DNA of 64,000 nucleotides, from assembly GCF_030272615.1 (NCBI RefSeq), contig NC_081412.1, forward strand, positions 22,846,432 to 22,910,431, read 5' to 3'. Positions 1-10,639 of the stretch are shown in pieces. The position numbers were made by a program, and so were the translations under genes. Under the pieces are notes generated by a model, which did no database searches, was not told where the DNA came from, and saw nothing but the letters and a program-made list of their open reading frames with translations. Origin of the DNA: Cryptomeria japonica. Its lineage: Eukaryota; Streptophyta; Pinopsida; Cupressales; Cupressaceae. The stretch's first letter is position 1, and every line of letters starts with the position of its first letter.

Positions 1-399
1 TGACCACTTTGAGTTACGGTTAGGTAGGAATGATTATACTTCCCCATAGAAACACACAAATTTATAAAAGAGGGGCCATTAGAATCATTACCTGAAAAAG
101 AAGGCCACTAAGATGCCAATGAAGGCACATGATTGCTTGTACCAATACCATCAGGTACCTCACTAGAATATTCCCACACACCAAAAATAGAGATCCTTGT
201 CCCTAAAGTTGGCACACCATTTAGTGCATTTTTAGATTAGAAACTTGCAGTTAACTAAATCAAATTGTCCTCACCTCTACTCATCTTGAACCCACAACAA
301 GTCTAGAAACAACATAGATTCTACAAATCTACAAACTTCCCACCTTCTCCAAATTAAAATTTCCATCCCTCTCGATGATAGCTCCATGATTATTGGGAT
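1..399. other. AT-rich sequence without a recognisable gene
   Basis: I see no open frame, repeat or motif that I can name in this stretch. It is AT-rich plant intergenic or intronic sequence just upstream of repeat copy A. Confidence 0.4.
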
Positions 400-640
400 G
401 AGACACACTTATGCTAAAGTTATTATTTAGTCTAATGTGTTAATACAGTTTAAGTACTACTAAACAAAGTGCACTTAAGATAAGCTCAATTACACGTGTT
501 ATTATATCACGAGGGTAATGCCCTTATGTTGTTGACAAAGTACCTCTAGCTTCCTCCTTTTCTTGAAGTCAAATTCCTCGAGAGAATTGTCATGGGCATA
601 TCCAATTTTCTTGTGGTAATTGGAAGACTCGCCCTCTATT
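400..640. repeat. Dispersed repeat copy A, left part
   Basis: This block lines up with 8500-8770 (copy B) and 40550-40810 (copy C). Shared landmarks are a TTAAGTAC-like stretch, a GCACTT box, the phrase TGTTGACAAAGTACCTC and a following TTGAAGTCAATTTC-like segment. All three copies point the same way. The match stops near 640, where the LTR-like element begins, and resumes near 4700, so this copy was split by that insertion. The family is unknown to me. Confidence 0.6.
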
Positions 641-2515
641 GGTTGATAGGTTTTCCTATTTAATTCAATATTTTAAAGCCAAAAAAAAAGTAACAATCTT
701 ATCAATAGTTGAGATAGGTATGATGACCTTCTATATCTACTCTCTACTTATTTTACAAGGCATAGCTATCTTCTAATGATTAACAAGGAATTACAAAATC
801 ATGAATTTTTTAACACAAAAACAAATAACGTAGAGCTTTTAACTAGAAAGAGTTCAAAGATAGAAAAACATAATAAGGATAAGGAAAATAATACAAATAT
901 TAGCCTAGCATGGTAAGTTATCTATCATAACAATACGTCACTCCATCATTTGTTTAAATCCAACTTTCCACAATAATGTGCACAACTAAATCATGAAGAC
1001 TTTTCATAGATATAAAGGAGAATCATCCAAGAAACAATGTATCCAACATAAGAAGGATAAATATCCATCAACTAGAGCACATTATTTGATTCATAGAATT
1101 TCATTCAAATAATCTTATTCACATCTACCAAAATTTTTTTTTGAGTTCCTCAAAAAAAGAAAATCCTTTAAAATCCTTAAAAAAAAACTCCTAATAACTA
1201 CTCATTTTATAACAAATATAGATACTAGATATTAATTATCTTAGAGAAGTAATGGCTTCTTGCAAAAGACTATTTTTACAAAGAAAGCTAAAACATATCT
1301 CATCACATCACATGTGGTCCATTGGAAATTATAATTTAAAATGCAAAAGACTCATAAGCCTATGCTACTTACACCAACTTAGAATCAATAATATCAATTG
1401 CTAAATGGGAATTGGATTCCTCTCATCTTCAAGTACCAGTTGAAGTTGTGCATCAAGTAGTTCTACTTTTTCTTCTTTTGCTGCTAACACTAGGGTCACC
1501 CTCATATATTCTATGAAACTCATTTTGCATTCCCATGCAAGACTCCTGCGCCTATGCTACTTACACCAAATCAAAACTAATAACATCAATTGCTAAAGGG
1601 GAATTGGATTCCTCTCAACTTCATGTACCAGTTTAAGTTGTAAATCAAGTAGTTCTACTTTGTCTTCTTCTTCCACTAACACCAAGGGCACCCTCATATA
1701 TTCTGTGAAACTCATTTTGCATTCCTATGCAATAGTTGTCAACCTAGAGAGAATATCTTCTTGTGGGTCTTTTGTAAATTTTGTGTCAAGTTGGAGTATT
1801 GGAGTAAAACCATCTCTTGACAACACCATCTTGAATTCTTCTTCCACAACAGGAAACACTCTTCCAAAATGAATTACCTCAGGATGGGTTCCTTACAATG
1901 ATAATCTCCTCTAGTAGACTTTGGTTATGATCTCTTGCCTATATTTTCTCTTCTCTCAAAATATTAATTGCCCTTCTATATCTAGAAACATCTATTCTTT
2001 CTTTTCAAGCTAGCATGTACAATCTAGAAATAATATCACTCTATTGACTTTTTAGGAAATTTAAGTTTGGTTGTTACTAGGAATTGTTCTTCATGAGGCA
2101 ACACCATTTTGATTTAAAACAAGGGAATAATCCACACTAAAACTTAGTTAAAATAGGAATATAGGGATTGACAATTCTCTGACATTTTGAAGAGGTTACT
2201 AGGATGTTACCTCGACCAACTTGGCAAATAATAATGAATTTAGAAGTATTACTATCCCTCATTTGTGAATTAGTTTTAAAACTCATTTAATGTTGTCTTG
2301 TGTGAAGCAATATCCTCTATTTTAAAAAATAGTGTTGCCACCCCTGCATGATTTTCTCTGTCTAATATGTCATAAATGAGTTGTACTTTCCAATTCCTAG
2401 AAAAGATCAAGCGACTGCTAATCTTATGAATTGTGAAGCATGTTAGGAAAGAGTTTGAATGTAACCTAATATGCCAATGGTCAGCCTCGACTGATGCACT
2501 TAACTCTTGATGATG
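638..2515. repeat. Left LTR-like repeat, split by a 1.1-kb insertion
   Basis: 638-1290 matches 3950-4600, and 2436-2515 matches 4603-4680 (shared GAAGCATGTT, GATGCACTTAA). The sequence between (about 1291-2435) is absent from the right copy, so it is either an insertion in the left LTR or a deletion in the right one. Its continuity in other copies cannot be tested here. Confidence 0.5.
1355..1740. repeat. Tandem duplication, two units of about 190 bp
   Basis: 1355-1545 and 1550-1740 are clear direct copies. Both hold CCTATGCTACTTACACCAA, GAATTGGATTCCTCTCA, a TCAAGTAGTTCTACTTT stretch and a CACCCTCATATATTCT stretch. They differ by scattered substitutions. The pair lies inside the insertion within the left LTR-like repeat. 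No gene function is apparent; the short plus frame at 1660-1872 looks accidental. Confidence 0.75.
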
Positions 2516-3949
2516 TATGATTTCTAAAGGGTTGTCGAGTTATTAGCAAACTTAGGAACTTGAGATATAAAAGGGGTATTGGTGTTCCAAAATTGCCCAA
2601 TTGAGCAATCATAGGTTTAACCAATAAAGTGACTATTGGAAAATGAAGATGATTGGGCTATTGGTGATTACTTGAACTATGACATCACAAAGATTGGGTT
2701 CAAAAACTAAGGAACAAGCTAACTTTGAGTGCATAATTAAGAATGAGACTGCTCCAAGGACAAAGTTACCACTTCAAAGGAATGAATGAAAAACCAAGGT
2801 AACAAAAGCTTTGAAGGGGGGCCAAGGACTAACAAGTACGCAAAAAACTAGAACAAATGACCAAAAAGCCTTATCCATTGGGCAAAAGAGACTATGTTGT
2901 GTCCATAATTCCTGGCCTTTTAGAGTGAAAATGCTACTAGGTGAGGATATTCTACCAAGATTGATACCTTCAAATAGCCACTATTCATCAAAGATTTCCA
3001 AATTCAAGATTGAATCCAATTGTTATTGCATGTAACAAACCACTTCCTTTTGGATGAGTTGGAGTATTAAACCTTCGAGCTTTCGATTGCTTCTCTGCTG
3101 ATTTTGATCTTCTTTGTAATCACCAATAAACTTTCTTTTTCTATTTGATGTTCATTTCCTCTATAACCATAATGTCTTCAACAAGGTCTCTCAAGATTCC
3201 TCTTATAATCATCTACACTTTCAAATGAATTGTATCATCAAAGATGTTGTTGACCTTAAGAATCTACCCTTCTTCACCCACTACTCCACATAGAAAATCT
3301 TCATCAAAATCTTCAAGGTACCAATTGGGGATCCAAACAATATATTGATCTGCAGGTGACGACCCATCCGCAAGGGAGATAGACAAGGGTTGGTTTGGTC
3401 TAGTCTGCGTGTTTATCATAGAGGTTTCCTCTTCTACATTTTTAGTTCTTCCTGATAAAGGCAATGAGGCAATTAAAGATTCACCATCATTAGATCTTTT
3501 CTTGGAATAGAGAGATTACATACACAAGGGGCAATAGATGTAGCTTCAAGTTCTTTATTAAAGAATTCCAGTCTCTCCACTATAATTTGTAGCTAATGAT
3601 TTTCCTTTGCTAGATCCTTAAGAAAATCTTACCTATGATGCATATCTTCTAACAAAAGGATGGATTTATAGTCTTTAGAAGGGTTACGATTTTTTCTTTT
3701 TTGCTTCCACAATGCTTTCTTTTAGGGCACCCTAGGATAAAACAAGAGTCTCATCATCTTCAGCTAATATCTCTTTGATAGTAGGCATAGGTCTTTTATT
3801 TTGAAGTTTCCTTCATCTTGACTAATGTTGAAACATTTTCTTGGGCTTCTCAACCAAAATAGAGTCACCAAAAATTTCCTCGATAAAGGGGCATCAGGTA
3901 TAATTCATATGACAAAAATATTTTGTTCTCCAACAAAGTCGCCAAAAAA
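2516..3949. other. Interior of the non-autonomous LTR-like element
   Basis: No retrotransposon protein motif is visible on either strand. Short frames at 2811-3035 (plus) and 3264-3464 (minus) match nothing I know. The block is best read as the non-coding or fully decayed interior of the element. Confidence 0.4.
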
Positions 3950-4680
3950 CTATTGGTTGACAAGTTTTGCTACTTAACTCTATATTCTAATGCACCAAAA
4001 AAATTAACAATCTAAAAAACAGTTGATATAGGTATGATGAGCTTCTATACATACTCTCTGCTTATTTTACAAGGCACAACTACCTTCTAATGGTTAACAA
4101 GGAATTATAAAATCATGAATGCTTTTAACCCAAAAGCAAATAAAGAAGAGTTTTTAACAAGAAATATTTCAAAGGCAAGAAAAACATAATAAGGATAAGA
4201 AAAAGAATACAGAGATTCTCCTAGGATGGTAAATTATCAAACATAACAGTATGTCACTACATCATTTGTTCAAATTCAACTTTCCATAGCAATGTACACA
4301 ACTAAATCATAAAGACTTTTGATAGATATAAAGGAGAATCATCCAAGAAAAAATGTATCCACCGTAAGAAGAATAAACATTCATCAATGAGAGCACAAAG
4401 TCTTTAATTCATAGAATTGCAGTCAAATGATCTAATTCATATCTACCAAAAAAAATTAAGTTCCTCAAAAAAAAGTTTCTTTTAAAACCCTTAAAAAAAA
4501 CAAAAGAACTTCTAATTACTACTGAATTTCTAACATATATAGTTACTAGATTTAATCTATCTTAGAGAAATAATGGTTTTTTTGAAGAAGATCATTTTTG
4601 AGAAGCATGTTGGGCAAGAGTTCTAAAGTAACCCGATATGCTGACTATCAGGCTCAACCAATGCACTTAATTCCCGATGA
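3950..4680. repeat. Right LTR-like repeat of the non-autonomous element
   Basis: This is the continuous copy of the ~730-bp direct repeat (compare 638-1290 plus 2436-2515). Shared landmarks are GGTATGATGA near its start, CTTATTTTACAAGGCA, GATATAAAGGAGAATCATCC, and GATGCACTTAA-like sequence near its end. Just beyond it, GATTTACCTCTCCACCACTTG occurs twice about 42 bp apart (near 4678 and 4720), a small duplication at the junction. Confidence 0.55.
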
Positions 4681-5565
4681 TTTACCTCTCCACCACTTGA
4701 TCATGGCCTAGTAGTAGGTGATTTACCTCTCCACCACTTGGTGAAAGAAATGTTGATTGTCCTATCTCTAGTAAATTTCTTTATTTGTCTCTTGCTATTT
4801 CTCTTTTTCAAGTGGTTAAGGAAGAAACTCGTGAGAAAATTGCTAATAATGGCAATAATGAATGGGACCCTTTTGTGGTTGTCTCAAACTTCACTTATGT
4901 GTAGAACAATCTAGATGACCAAGATCCCTCCATTCCCACCACACTCCCTTCTCATAATTGTACTCTAGCAACTTAATTTTATCTTTCTATTATCTTGATG
5001 CATAGTTTAGACTTTAGAAAAGTGACCTTTTCTATCCATTTATTTTGTAATTATATATAACAATAGATTATAAATAGTAATATAAATAATTACAATGTTA
5101 AAAGCTGATTAAGAATTCTGAAACACAATAAAATGTGAAATCTAAAATCTAAAAATAAAATTTATTAAGACAAAAACGCATGTATAAATTGAAGTTTACT
5201 GAATCTTTTGCTTCCAATATACACAATTACAGCACAAATTTAATTGCATTATGTTCTCAACTCTCAGTAATATAGAGTCTATATTGACTCCTTCACCTTT
5301 GATTTGCTCCAGATAGCTTGAAATGCCTTAATTTTCTAGATAAAACATCGTCCACGGACTTATCCAGACTTGCACATATCACCAATGAAATAAATAATGC
5401 ATGTCCCTACATTTTAGATACCCAGAAAATCTAAATACTAGGCACGTAAGACAGATACCTTCACTAAAATTATATTGCAAACCCTAGCCAATATTTACAA
5501 TGCCAAACCCTGGTCACTTTAGGAATAACAAACTAGTTAGACCACCAGCAATTCAGTGTATAAAT
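4681..5565. repeat. Dispersed repeat copy A, right part
   Basis: It matches 8810-10060 (copy B, minus the SINE) and 40850-41710 (copy C). Two sections stand out. A coding-like section near 4790-4960 has the frame NNGNNEWDP in all copies. A non-coding section from 5100 has CACAATAAAATGT, then TTTGCACATATCACCAATCAAA-like and TATATTGCAAACCCTAG-like sequence. The right end touches the 3' end of the dioxygenase exon at 5567, so this part may be its 3' flank, duplicated elsewhere. Confidence 0.6.
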
Positions 5566-5566
5566 T

Positions 5567-5872
5567 TTAATTTTTTCCAGTCTTCGAAGTATCTAAACTG
5601 TACTGCTTATATTCTCCGCTTATATTCTTCGCTTCCATCAAATCTAGCTTTTTTTCTCTCTCTATGACGTGCTGGGTCATCTTTCTGCCATAAAACTCTT
5701 TGTATATGTAGCGTTCAAGTTTGATGGGATTCTTATCGTCAACCAATCCCTCCAGTGGATGAACTATCGAATTTGGATTGGGATTGTAGAAAGTTGCTAT
5801 GGACAATCTTGTAATGCTCGAATTCACCACAGCCTGATGATCCGCACTCTTAAAAATGCCATTGCTTAGCAC
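5567..5872 (-). pseudogene. 2-oxoglutarate/Fe(II) dioxygenase, last exon
   Basis: This exon encodes about 101 residues of the C-terminal half of the double-stranded beta-helix of a plant DOXC-type 2OG/Fe(II) oxygenase. Its opening VLSNGIFKSADHQAVVN carries the third iron ligand (His of DHQ). TRLSIATF then holds the R-x-S motif that binds 2-oxoglutarate, followed by VHPLEGLVDDKNP and a YKEF-type tail. A CAG splice acceptor lies immediately before the GTG of VLSNG (bases 5873-5875 on the minus strand), so the intron is phase 0 at the usual SRG1/DMR6-like position. The frame ends in a normal stop. The substrate cannot be inferred. The HxD ligands should lie in the preceding exon, which I did not find; exon 1 of a same-family gene is at 58.0-64.0 kb on the same strand. 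Marked pseudogene because the gene as a whole is interrupted; this exon itself is intact. Confidence 0.85.
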
Positions 5873-6335
5873 CTGTAAATTTGCCAATGATTTTTTTCAA
5901 AGAGTAAAATAACATAGAGTAAGTTCTTTTTAGTGTCTAGAAGTTTTTTACAAGGTTTCAAATTCTTCTATCTAATGACAAAACACTTGATGCTAAAGAT
6001 AATCCTTCTTTCCTTCCCACATCTACTTAGCTTATAGAAGTGAATTGAGCATGGTGAAATTTGTTAAAAAAATTGAGCTAGAATTAAAAAAAATCTTATT
6101 AGATTAACAAAGCTTTTTCTCTAGCTGAAATTTAGTTCTAGATTTGTTCCAAGATTCGTGTGGCTACTTGTGTCTACTACTCTTCTTGATGGGATCCCTT
6201 CAAAGCTTCTTATTTAAAATGATTATAAAAAAATTCAAAATTTTCTTTAGACTTCTTCAAAAAATCATCAAAGTTTCCATGAAGTGGCTTGAGAGTTTAG
6301 GTTTTTAGTAAATTAAGTGGCAAAGAGCTAATTAT
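5873..6335. other. Probable intron sequence, no gene seen
   Basis: AT-rich sequence upstream of the dioxygenase last exon on the minus strand. The acceptor side has only a weak pyrimidine run. I looked for the HxD-containing middle exon here and did not see it. Confidence 0.4.
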
Positions 6336-6339
6336 ACGT

Positions 6340-7460
6340 CCAAATAAAAAACCATCAATCGAAATGAAAAACAAGGGCTTGGATATCAAGCCCACCAAAC
6401 ACAACAACCAGAGAGTTTATAAACTATTCATGAAACAACTAATGCCAAAAAGTTTGGAAACAACAACCTAGGAATAAGTAACAAGAAAAAATAGCATACA
6501 GAAAGAACAAAGGCACACTATGAAATGTAGCCCCATCCATCCAGCATCTCCTCTAGCTCCACTTCCCAAAGGGATGAGGTACCGGTCTTCTTTCCTTTTG
6601 CTTATCCATCCTCGACTCTTGCTAAACCTTTCTTCTTTTTCTTTCTCTCTATATTTTTTCCCATTGTCACCACCTCCATAATTGTCCTCCACATCAAGTT
6701 TTTATCAATTCTCACGAGGTTCTCCATACCATTCTTGAAGTGTTTGATCCAATCTCTATTTTTTTCAAGCCCAAGGCAATTTTGGGGAGTCCCCAAAATA
6801 TCCACTTTGGCACTTAGGTCCTCCAACTCCACAACCAACACATGCCAATCTTGGGACTTAGTTTCGTCATCCTCATAGCCCTCTAGACTGTTTAGCCCTT
6901 CAAGTGCATCATTAAAGTGGGTCTCAATTGGGGGAATGAGAAAGAGAGTCCTCAAGAGTCCTCAAGTACCAGATTAAGGGGATCATCATGAGTTTCATCA
7001 AATCTCTCTATTTCTTCTGCATTAAAGGTGGAATCTTTAGATTGTTCGTCAATTTTATCTTCAGATGGATTTTTTTCCTAAAGCCTCAATAATCTTGGAA
7101 GAAACTATAACTTTAGCCAACCTAGTTGACCATTGTTCACATGAGGAAGTGGTTCTATCCTCCTTGGAAATCTCATTGTCAAACAAATCAATAGAAGGGG
7201 AGGGGGAAGTGGTAGGGTTGTTTTATGATGAGCTAATCATAGCTTTTCCATTAACACTCACAATCATGGGGCCTGTGCTAGTAGAGGTACTATCAATTTT
7301 TTTACCCTTATCAAGTGTCAATTTAGGGCCAATTTGCATATCTTGGAAGTTTTGTTTCCTTCCCTATAAATTAGGAATTTTGGGATTACTCTTCACTTAG
7401 CACCAAGGTTTCGTCTCTTGTACTAAGTGGATCATCCATATTCTTAAAAGTGAAGAAGTT
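6340..7460 (-). mobile_element. Degraded copy of a gymnosperm retro-ORF element
   Basis: On the minus strand this reads as the C-terminal part of a charged protein followed by a hydrophobic, terminator-like tail (minus frames at 6602-6955 and 6468-6692). Its layout, with an acidic and lysine-rich C-terminus followed by a short Trp/Leu/Cys-rich readthrough, resembles the 34.5-36.35 kb element. I infer the two are distant members of one family. Frameshifts and stops break it throughout. The plus frame at 7065-7400 is its shadow. I recognise no catalytic domain. Confidence 0.35.
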
Positions 7461-8440
7461 TAAATAGTAATTCATTTTTTTCTAGTTTCCTATGTAGGTG
7501 ACCAAATTGGAAGGAAATTGATCTTCATAACCATGTTCTAATGAAACATATTATTTAGATGCAAGAGACCTCTGTGACAAAAAATATATAGAATTTTTTA
7601 GGTTCAATGAAGCCTTAGCTTAATTCTAAAATGGTTCTAGTTTTCATATTAGTCTTTCCATGAACTAGAAAAATATTTGGTGGTCTCTTATTTTTAGTGG
7701 CAAAAAATTTCCCTCTTGTAAATACTCCCTAGGATCATGCTTAGAGATTTTTTCAAAAATTTGAAGAAAACAACTCTAGATATTTTGTCTAGGACTACTA
7801 GGAATATATTTTCCCATCTAATTAATTCAACACTAAATTTTTTTCTTTCCAATCATGATTGTGAAATGCTTGATATAATTATAGAACCCATTCTAGTTGA
7901 TATGGTTCGCAAGATTAACATTGAATCTTCTAAAACTTGGTGGAAAGATTGAAAATGGCATCTAAAAACTACTTGTAAAAATTATAAGCCTTTTCAAGGA
8001 TCATTAGCTTTCTCCTCATTTACCCAGGGTACCCACCCTAAATCAATGGTGTCATTTATGGTCACCAATTTCAATCTAGCAAAGAAAATTTCACATCATA
8101 TGGTTGATAATGTTGGATTTTTAATTAGCACATTATTCTTGGTGTCTTCTTTTTCAAGGCCTCCCCATTGCTACAAGTTATCCCTTTTGTCCCCATTGCT
8201 ACAAGTTATCCCTTTTGTCCCCATTGCTACAAGTTGTCCCTTTTGAAAATTTTCATATCCTTAGTGTCCTTTTTGTAGACATCAAGAATCTCTCAAAAAC
8301 CTATTTTAATTTTGTGCTTGATCTTAGGATATTTAGACCTAGAAACATGACTTCTTCAATCTATTTAAACCTAATCTTTTTTCTTGGCATATGGACTTTT
8401 TGGGGAATTTAACTTGAATCCTTCACAAATTCAATCAAAT
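7461..8440. other. No gene recognised; short frames only
   Basis: Plus frames at 7737-7952, 8046-8246 and 8215-8412 are low-complexity, rich in Phe, Leu and Ser, and match no family I know. The section contains the 28-bp tandem repeat listed separately. Probably decayed transposon or intron sequence. Confidence 0.35.
8161..8245. repeat. 28-bp tandem repeat, three units
   Basis: The unit CCCCATTGCTACAAGTTATC plus CCTTTTGT is repeated three times in a row. The third unit has GTTGTC in place of GTTATC. This is a minisatellite-like slippage product with no sign of function. Confidence 0.85.
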
Positions 8441-10070
8441 CTAACATGACAATAAAGGTGGAGATTATATTTAGTATATAGAAAGATAGAAATCTATTAT
8501 TTTTTCAAGTTGTTATGTTGGTCAACATTTTTTATTTATGCTGAAATTATTTGTAATGTATTATTACATATTTAAGTACAATTAAATAAAGTTGCACTTC
8601 AGATGACTCATTTACAAGTGTTATTGATCAGTAGGGTAATGCTCCTTGTGTTGTTGACAAAGTACCTCCAACTTCTACCTCGTCTTGAGGTCAATTTCAT
8701 TCTTGAGGGAATTGTAATGAGAATAACCATTATTCTTGTGTTCATTAGGAAGCTCACCCTCAAGTTTATTCTCCTCTTATGGGAAACAATTATGTTTAAC
8801 AAGGTTGTTTGTGGCCTAGTAGTAGGTGGTGTACCTTTCCATCATTTTTTGGTGAAAGAAACTTTGATTGGCCTAACTCAAACAAATTTCTTTATTTGGC
8901 TCTTACAATTTCTCTTATTCAAATGATTGATGAAGGAAATTATGAGGAAAGTAATAATAATGCCAATAATCAATGGGAACCATGTATAATTATCTCAAAC
9001 CCCACTAATGTATGGGGAAATCTAGATGAATGAGATCCCCCCTCCTTCCCATTATTTTACTCTAGTCACTTAGTAGCTTGTTTCATTTTTTCTATTATCT
9101 TTCATTGGGTTGATGCCTCTTTGGATTTTAGAAGTGTGACTTTTTACATCTAGTGCTTATTTTGTAAATATGTATCACTATATTACAATAATATTATATA
9201 TACACACTACTCATTAAAAAATTACTACAATAAAAAATAAATGTTAGAATTAGTATCACCTATTGAACCTAAGGGTCCAATTGATAGTCATTATAATGTT
9301 AAAGTTTAGTACAAATTCCAAAGCACAATAAAATGTTAAATGTAAAATAGAGATCAAATTTATTAACTTAGACACATATATAAGTTGAATCTAAATCTTT
9401 TTCTTCCAATGATACAATTACACATATATATATATATGGAGATCCAAACCTCATCCCAGTAAGGGCGTGAAGCCCATGAGTACACCAACCTAGCAAGGGC
9501 CTTCACAAATTTGTTTTTGCCACCCAATATGGGGGCACAAGCCTATATAATGAAACCTCTTTGGCTAAGAGCCAATGACTGAGGGGTATCCATTCCACCA
9601 AATTCACCCAGGGCATGATCCTAGCCTCATTCCTTATGATGTCAGAGCCTTTGCACTCAACAAGGCTTGATCCTTGGTGGACACATTTGAAACTATTAAA
9701 GTTCACCACTAGACAAGAGACCATTGACAATTATGTTATATTTTCAAACTAACTAATTTAGAATCTAAATTGATTACTTCGTCATTAATTTTCTCTAGAT
9801 ATCTTGAAATTCTTGAGATAAAATATTGTCCACAATCTGTTTCTCTTTTCTCGATTTGCACATATGACCAATCAAATAAAATATTTATCTCTACATTTCA
9901 GATACCCACAAAAACTGAAATGTGAGACACCTAAAAGGCAGATTGGTACCTTTATTGAAAATATATTGCAAATCCTAGTTAATTCTTAATATGCCAAACC
10001 TTGCATATTGTAAAAACAACAAACTAGTTAGACTGCCAACAATTCAATATATAAATTTTCATATTTTTTA
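8440..10070. repeat. Dispersed repeat copy B
   Basis: The full-length copy lines up with copy A (400-640 plus 4681-5565) and copy C (40530-41720). It holds the coding-like segment around 8810-9033, whose NNNANNQWEP matches NNGNNEWDP in copy A and NNGNNEWYP in copy C, followed by SNPTNVWGNLDE. The SINE-like insertion at 9425-9730 breaks it. It ends at GCCAACAATTCAATATATAAATTT, the same point at which copy A meets the dioxygenase exon; copy B has no exon there. Confidence 0.65.
9425..9730 (-). mobile_element. tRNA-derived SINE-like insertion
   Basis: On the minus strand the first ~60 bases read like an internal RNA polymerase III promoter. GTCTAGTGGTGAA (complement of 9702-9714) fits an A box, and GGATCAAGCCT (complement of 9663-9673) fits a degenerate B box, about 30 bp apart. 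The 3' end, at the low-coordinate side, runs into a TA repeat near 9424-9438. Copies A and C of the surrounding repeat lack this segment. The target duplication is not clear, and the frame at 9503-9730 is not a protein. Confidence 0.5.
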
Positions 10071-10250
10071 CTACATAGACATGCAATTTTTACAAAGCAT
10101 AAAAGTTAGGATAAGTAAAACCAAAAAATAGCTATCGTACAACATGCAAACTACAATTTTAATTTTTTTTTTATTTCTTTCATTTCGTATCAAAGGAAAA
10201 TGGTAGAAATAGGGGCACCCTTACCTAGTTCCCCCAAACTTGAGTGTGGC

Positions 10251-10632
10251 CAAAGTGGTAATTCCGCCTACAATGGAATGACATGTTAACGAATTATATT
10301 ATCATGTTTTAATTATCTCTGTAACTTGTGCTTGGAGTTTGTCATTTCAAATATATGTCTAAATTTGGTGAGAGCCTCTCTTTACACAAACACTCACATT
10401 GTTTAGTAAGATATTGGAAATAGCACACTTTTCATAGCCTTACCATAAATCTAGAGGAAATTTTTTTTATTTCTAATATCTTGCGAAATATATCCATTAC
10501 CACTGATGTATGTGAGTGTTTGTATTGTACAAAGATGCTCTCACCAAAGGAATAACAAACTCCAAGCACAGGTTGCAGGAAAATCTATATTGTTTATGTC
10601 ATTCCATCAGAGGTAGAATTGCCACTTTGATA
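10251..10632. repeat. Imperfect inverted repeat (foldback or MITE-like hairpin)
   Basis: The left arm 10251-10421 pairs with the right arm 10469-10632 around a loop of about 47 bases. Matching blocks are CAAAGTGGTAATTCC with GAATTGCCACTTTG, ATGGAATGACAT with ATGTCATTCCAT, GTGCTTGGAGTTTGT with ACAAACTCCAAGCAC, TTGGTGAGAGC with GCTCTCACCAA, and ACAAACACTCACAT with ATGTGAGTGTTTGT. Internal bulges separate the blocks. There is no transposase. It could be a foldback MITE or a young hairpin RNA locus. Confidence 0.75.
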
Positions 10633-10639
10633 TCAAGCT

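Larger units (their letters stand above)
638..4680. mobile_element. Non-autonomous LTR-like element inside repeat copy A
   Basis: Two direct repeats of about 730 bp bound about 1.4 kb of non-coding interior. The right one is continuous (3950-4680). The left one is split, its first ~650 bp at 638-1290 and its last ~75 bp at 2436-2515. Both start with a TTGGTTGA-like sequence. Repeat copies B and C run uninterrupted across the site that this element occupies in copy A, which supports an insertion. There is no gag or pol, so it would depend on an autonomous partner. No clear primer-binding site or TSD was found, and the LTR copies are visibly diverged, so it is old. Confidence 0.55.

Noticed and set aside
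10251-10632. Terminal inverted repeats of an autonomous DNA transposon
   Set aside because: No transposase lies between the arms; the loop is only ~47 bases.
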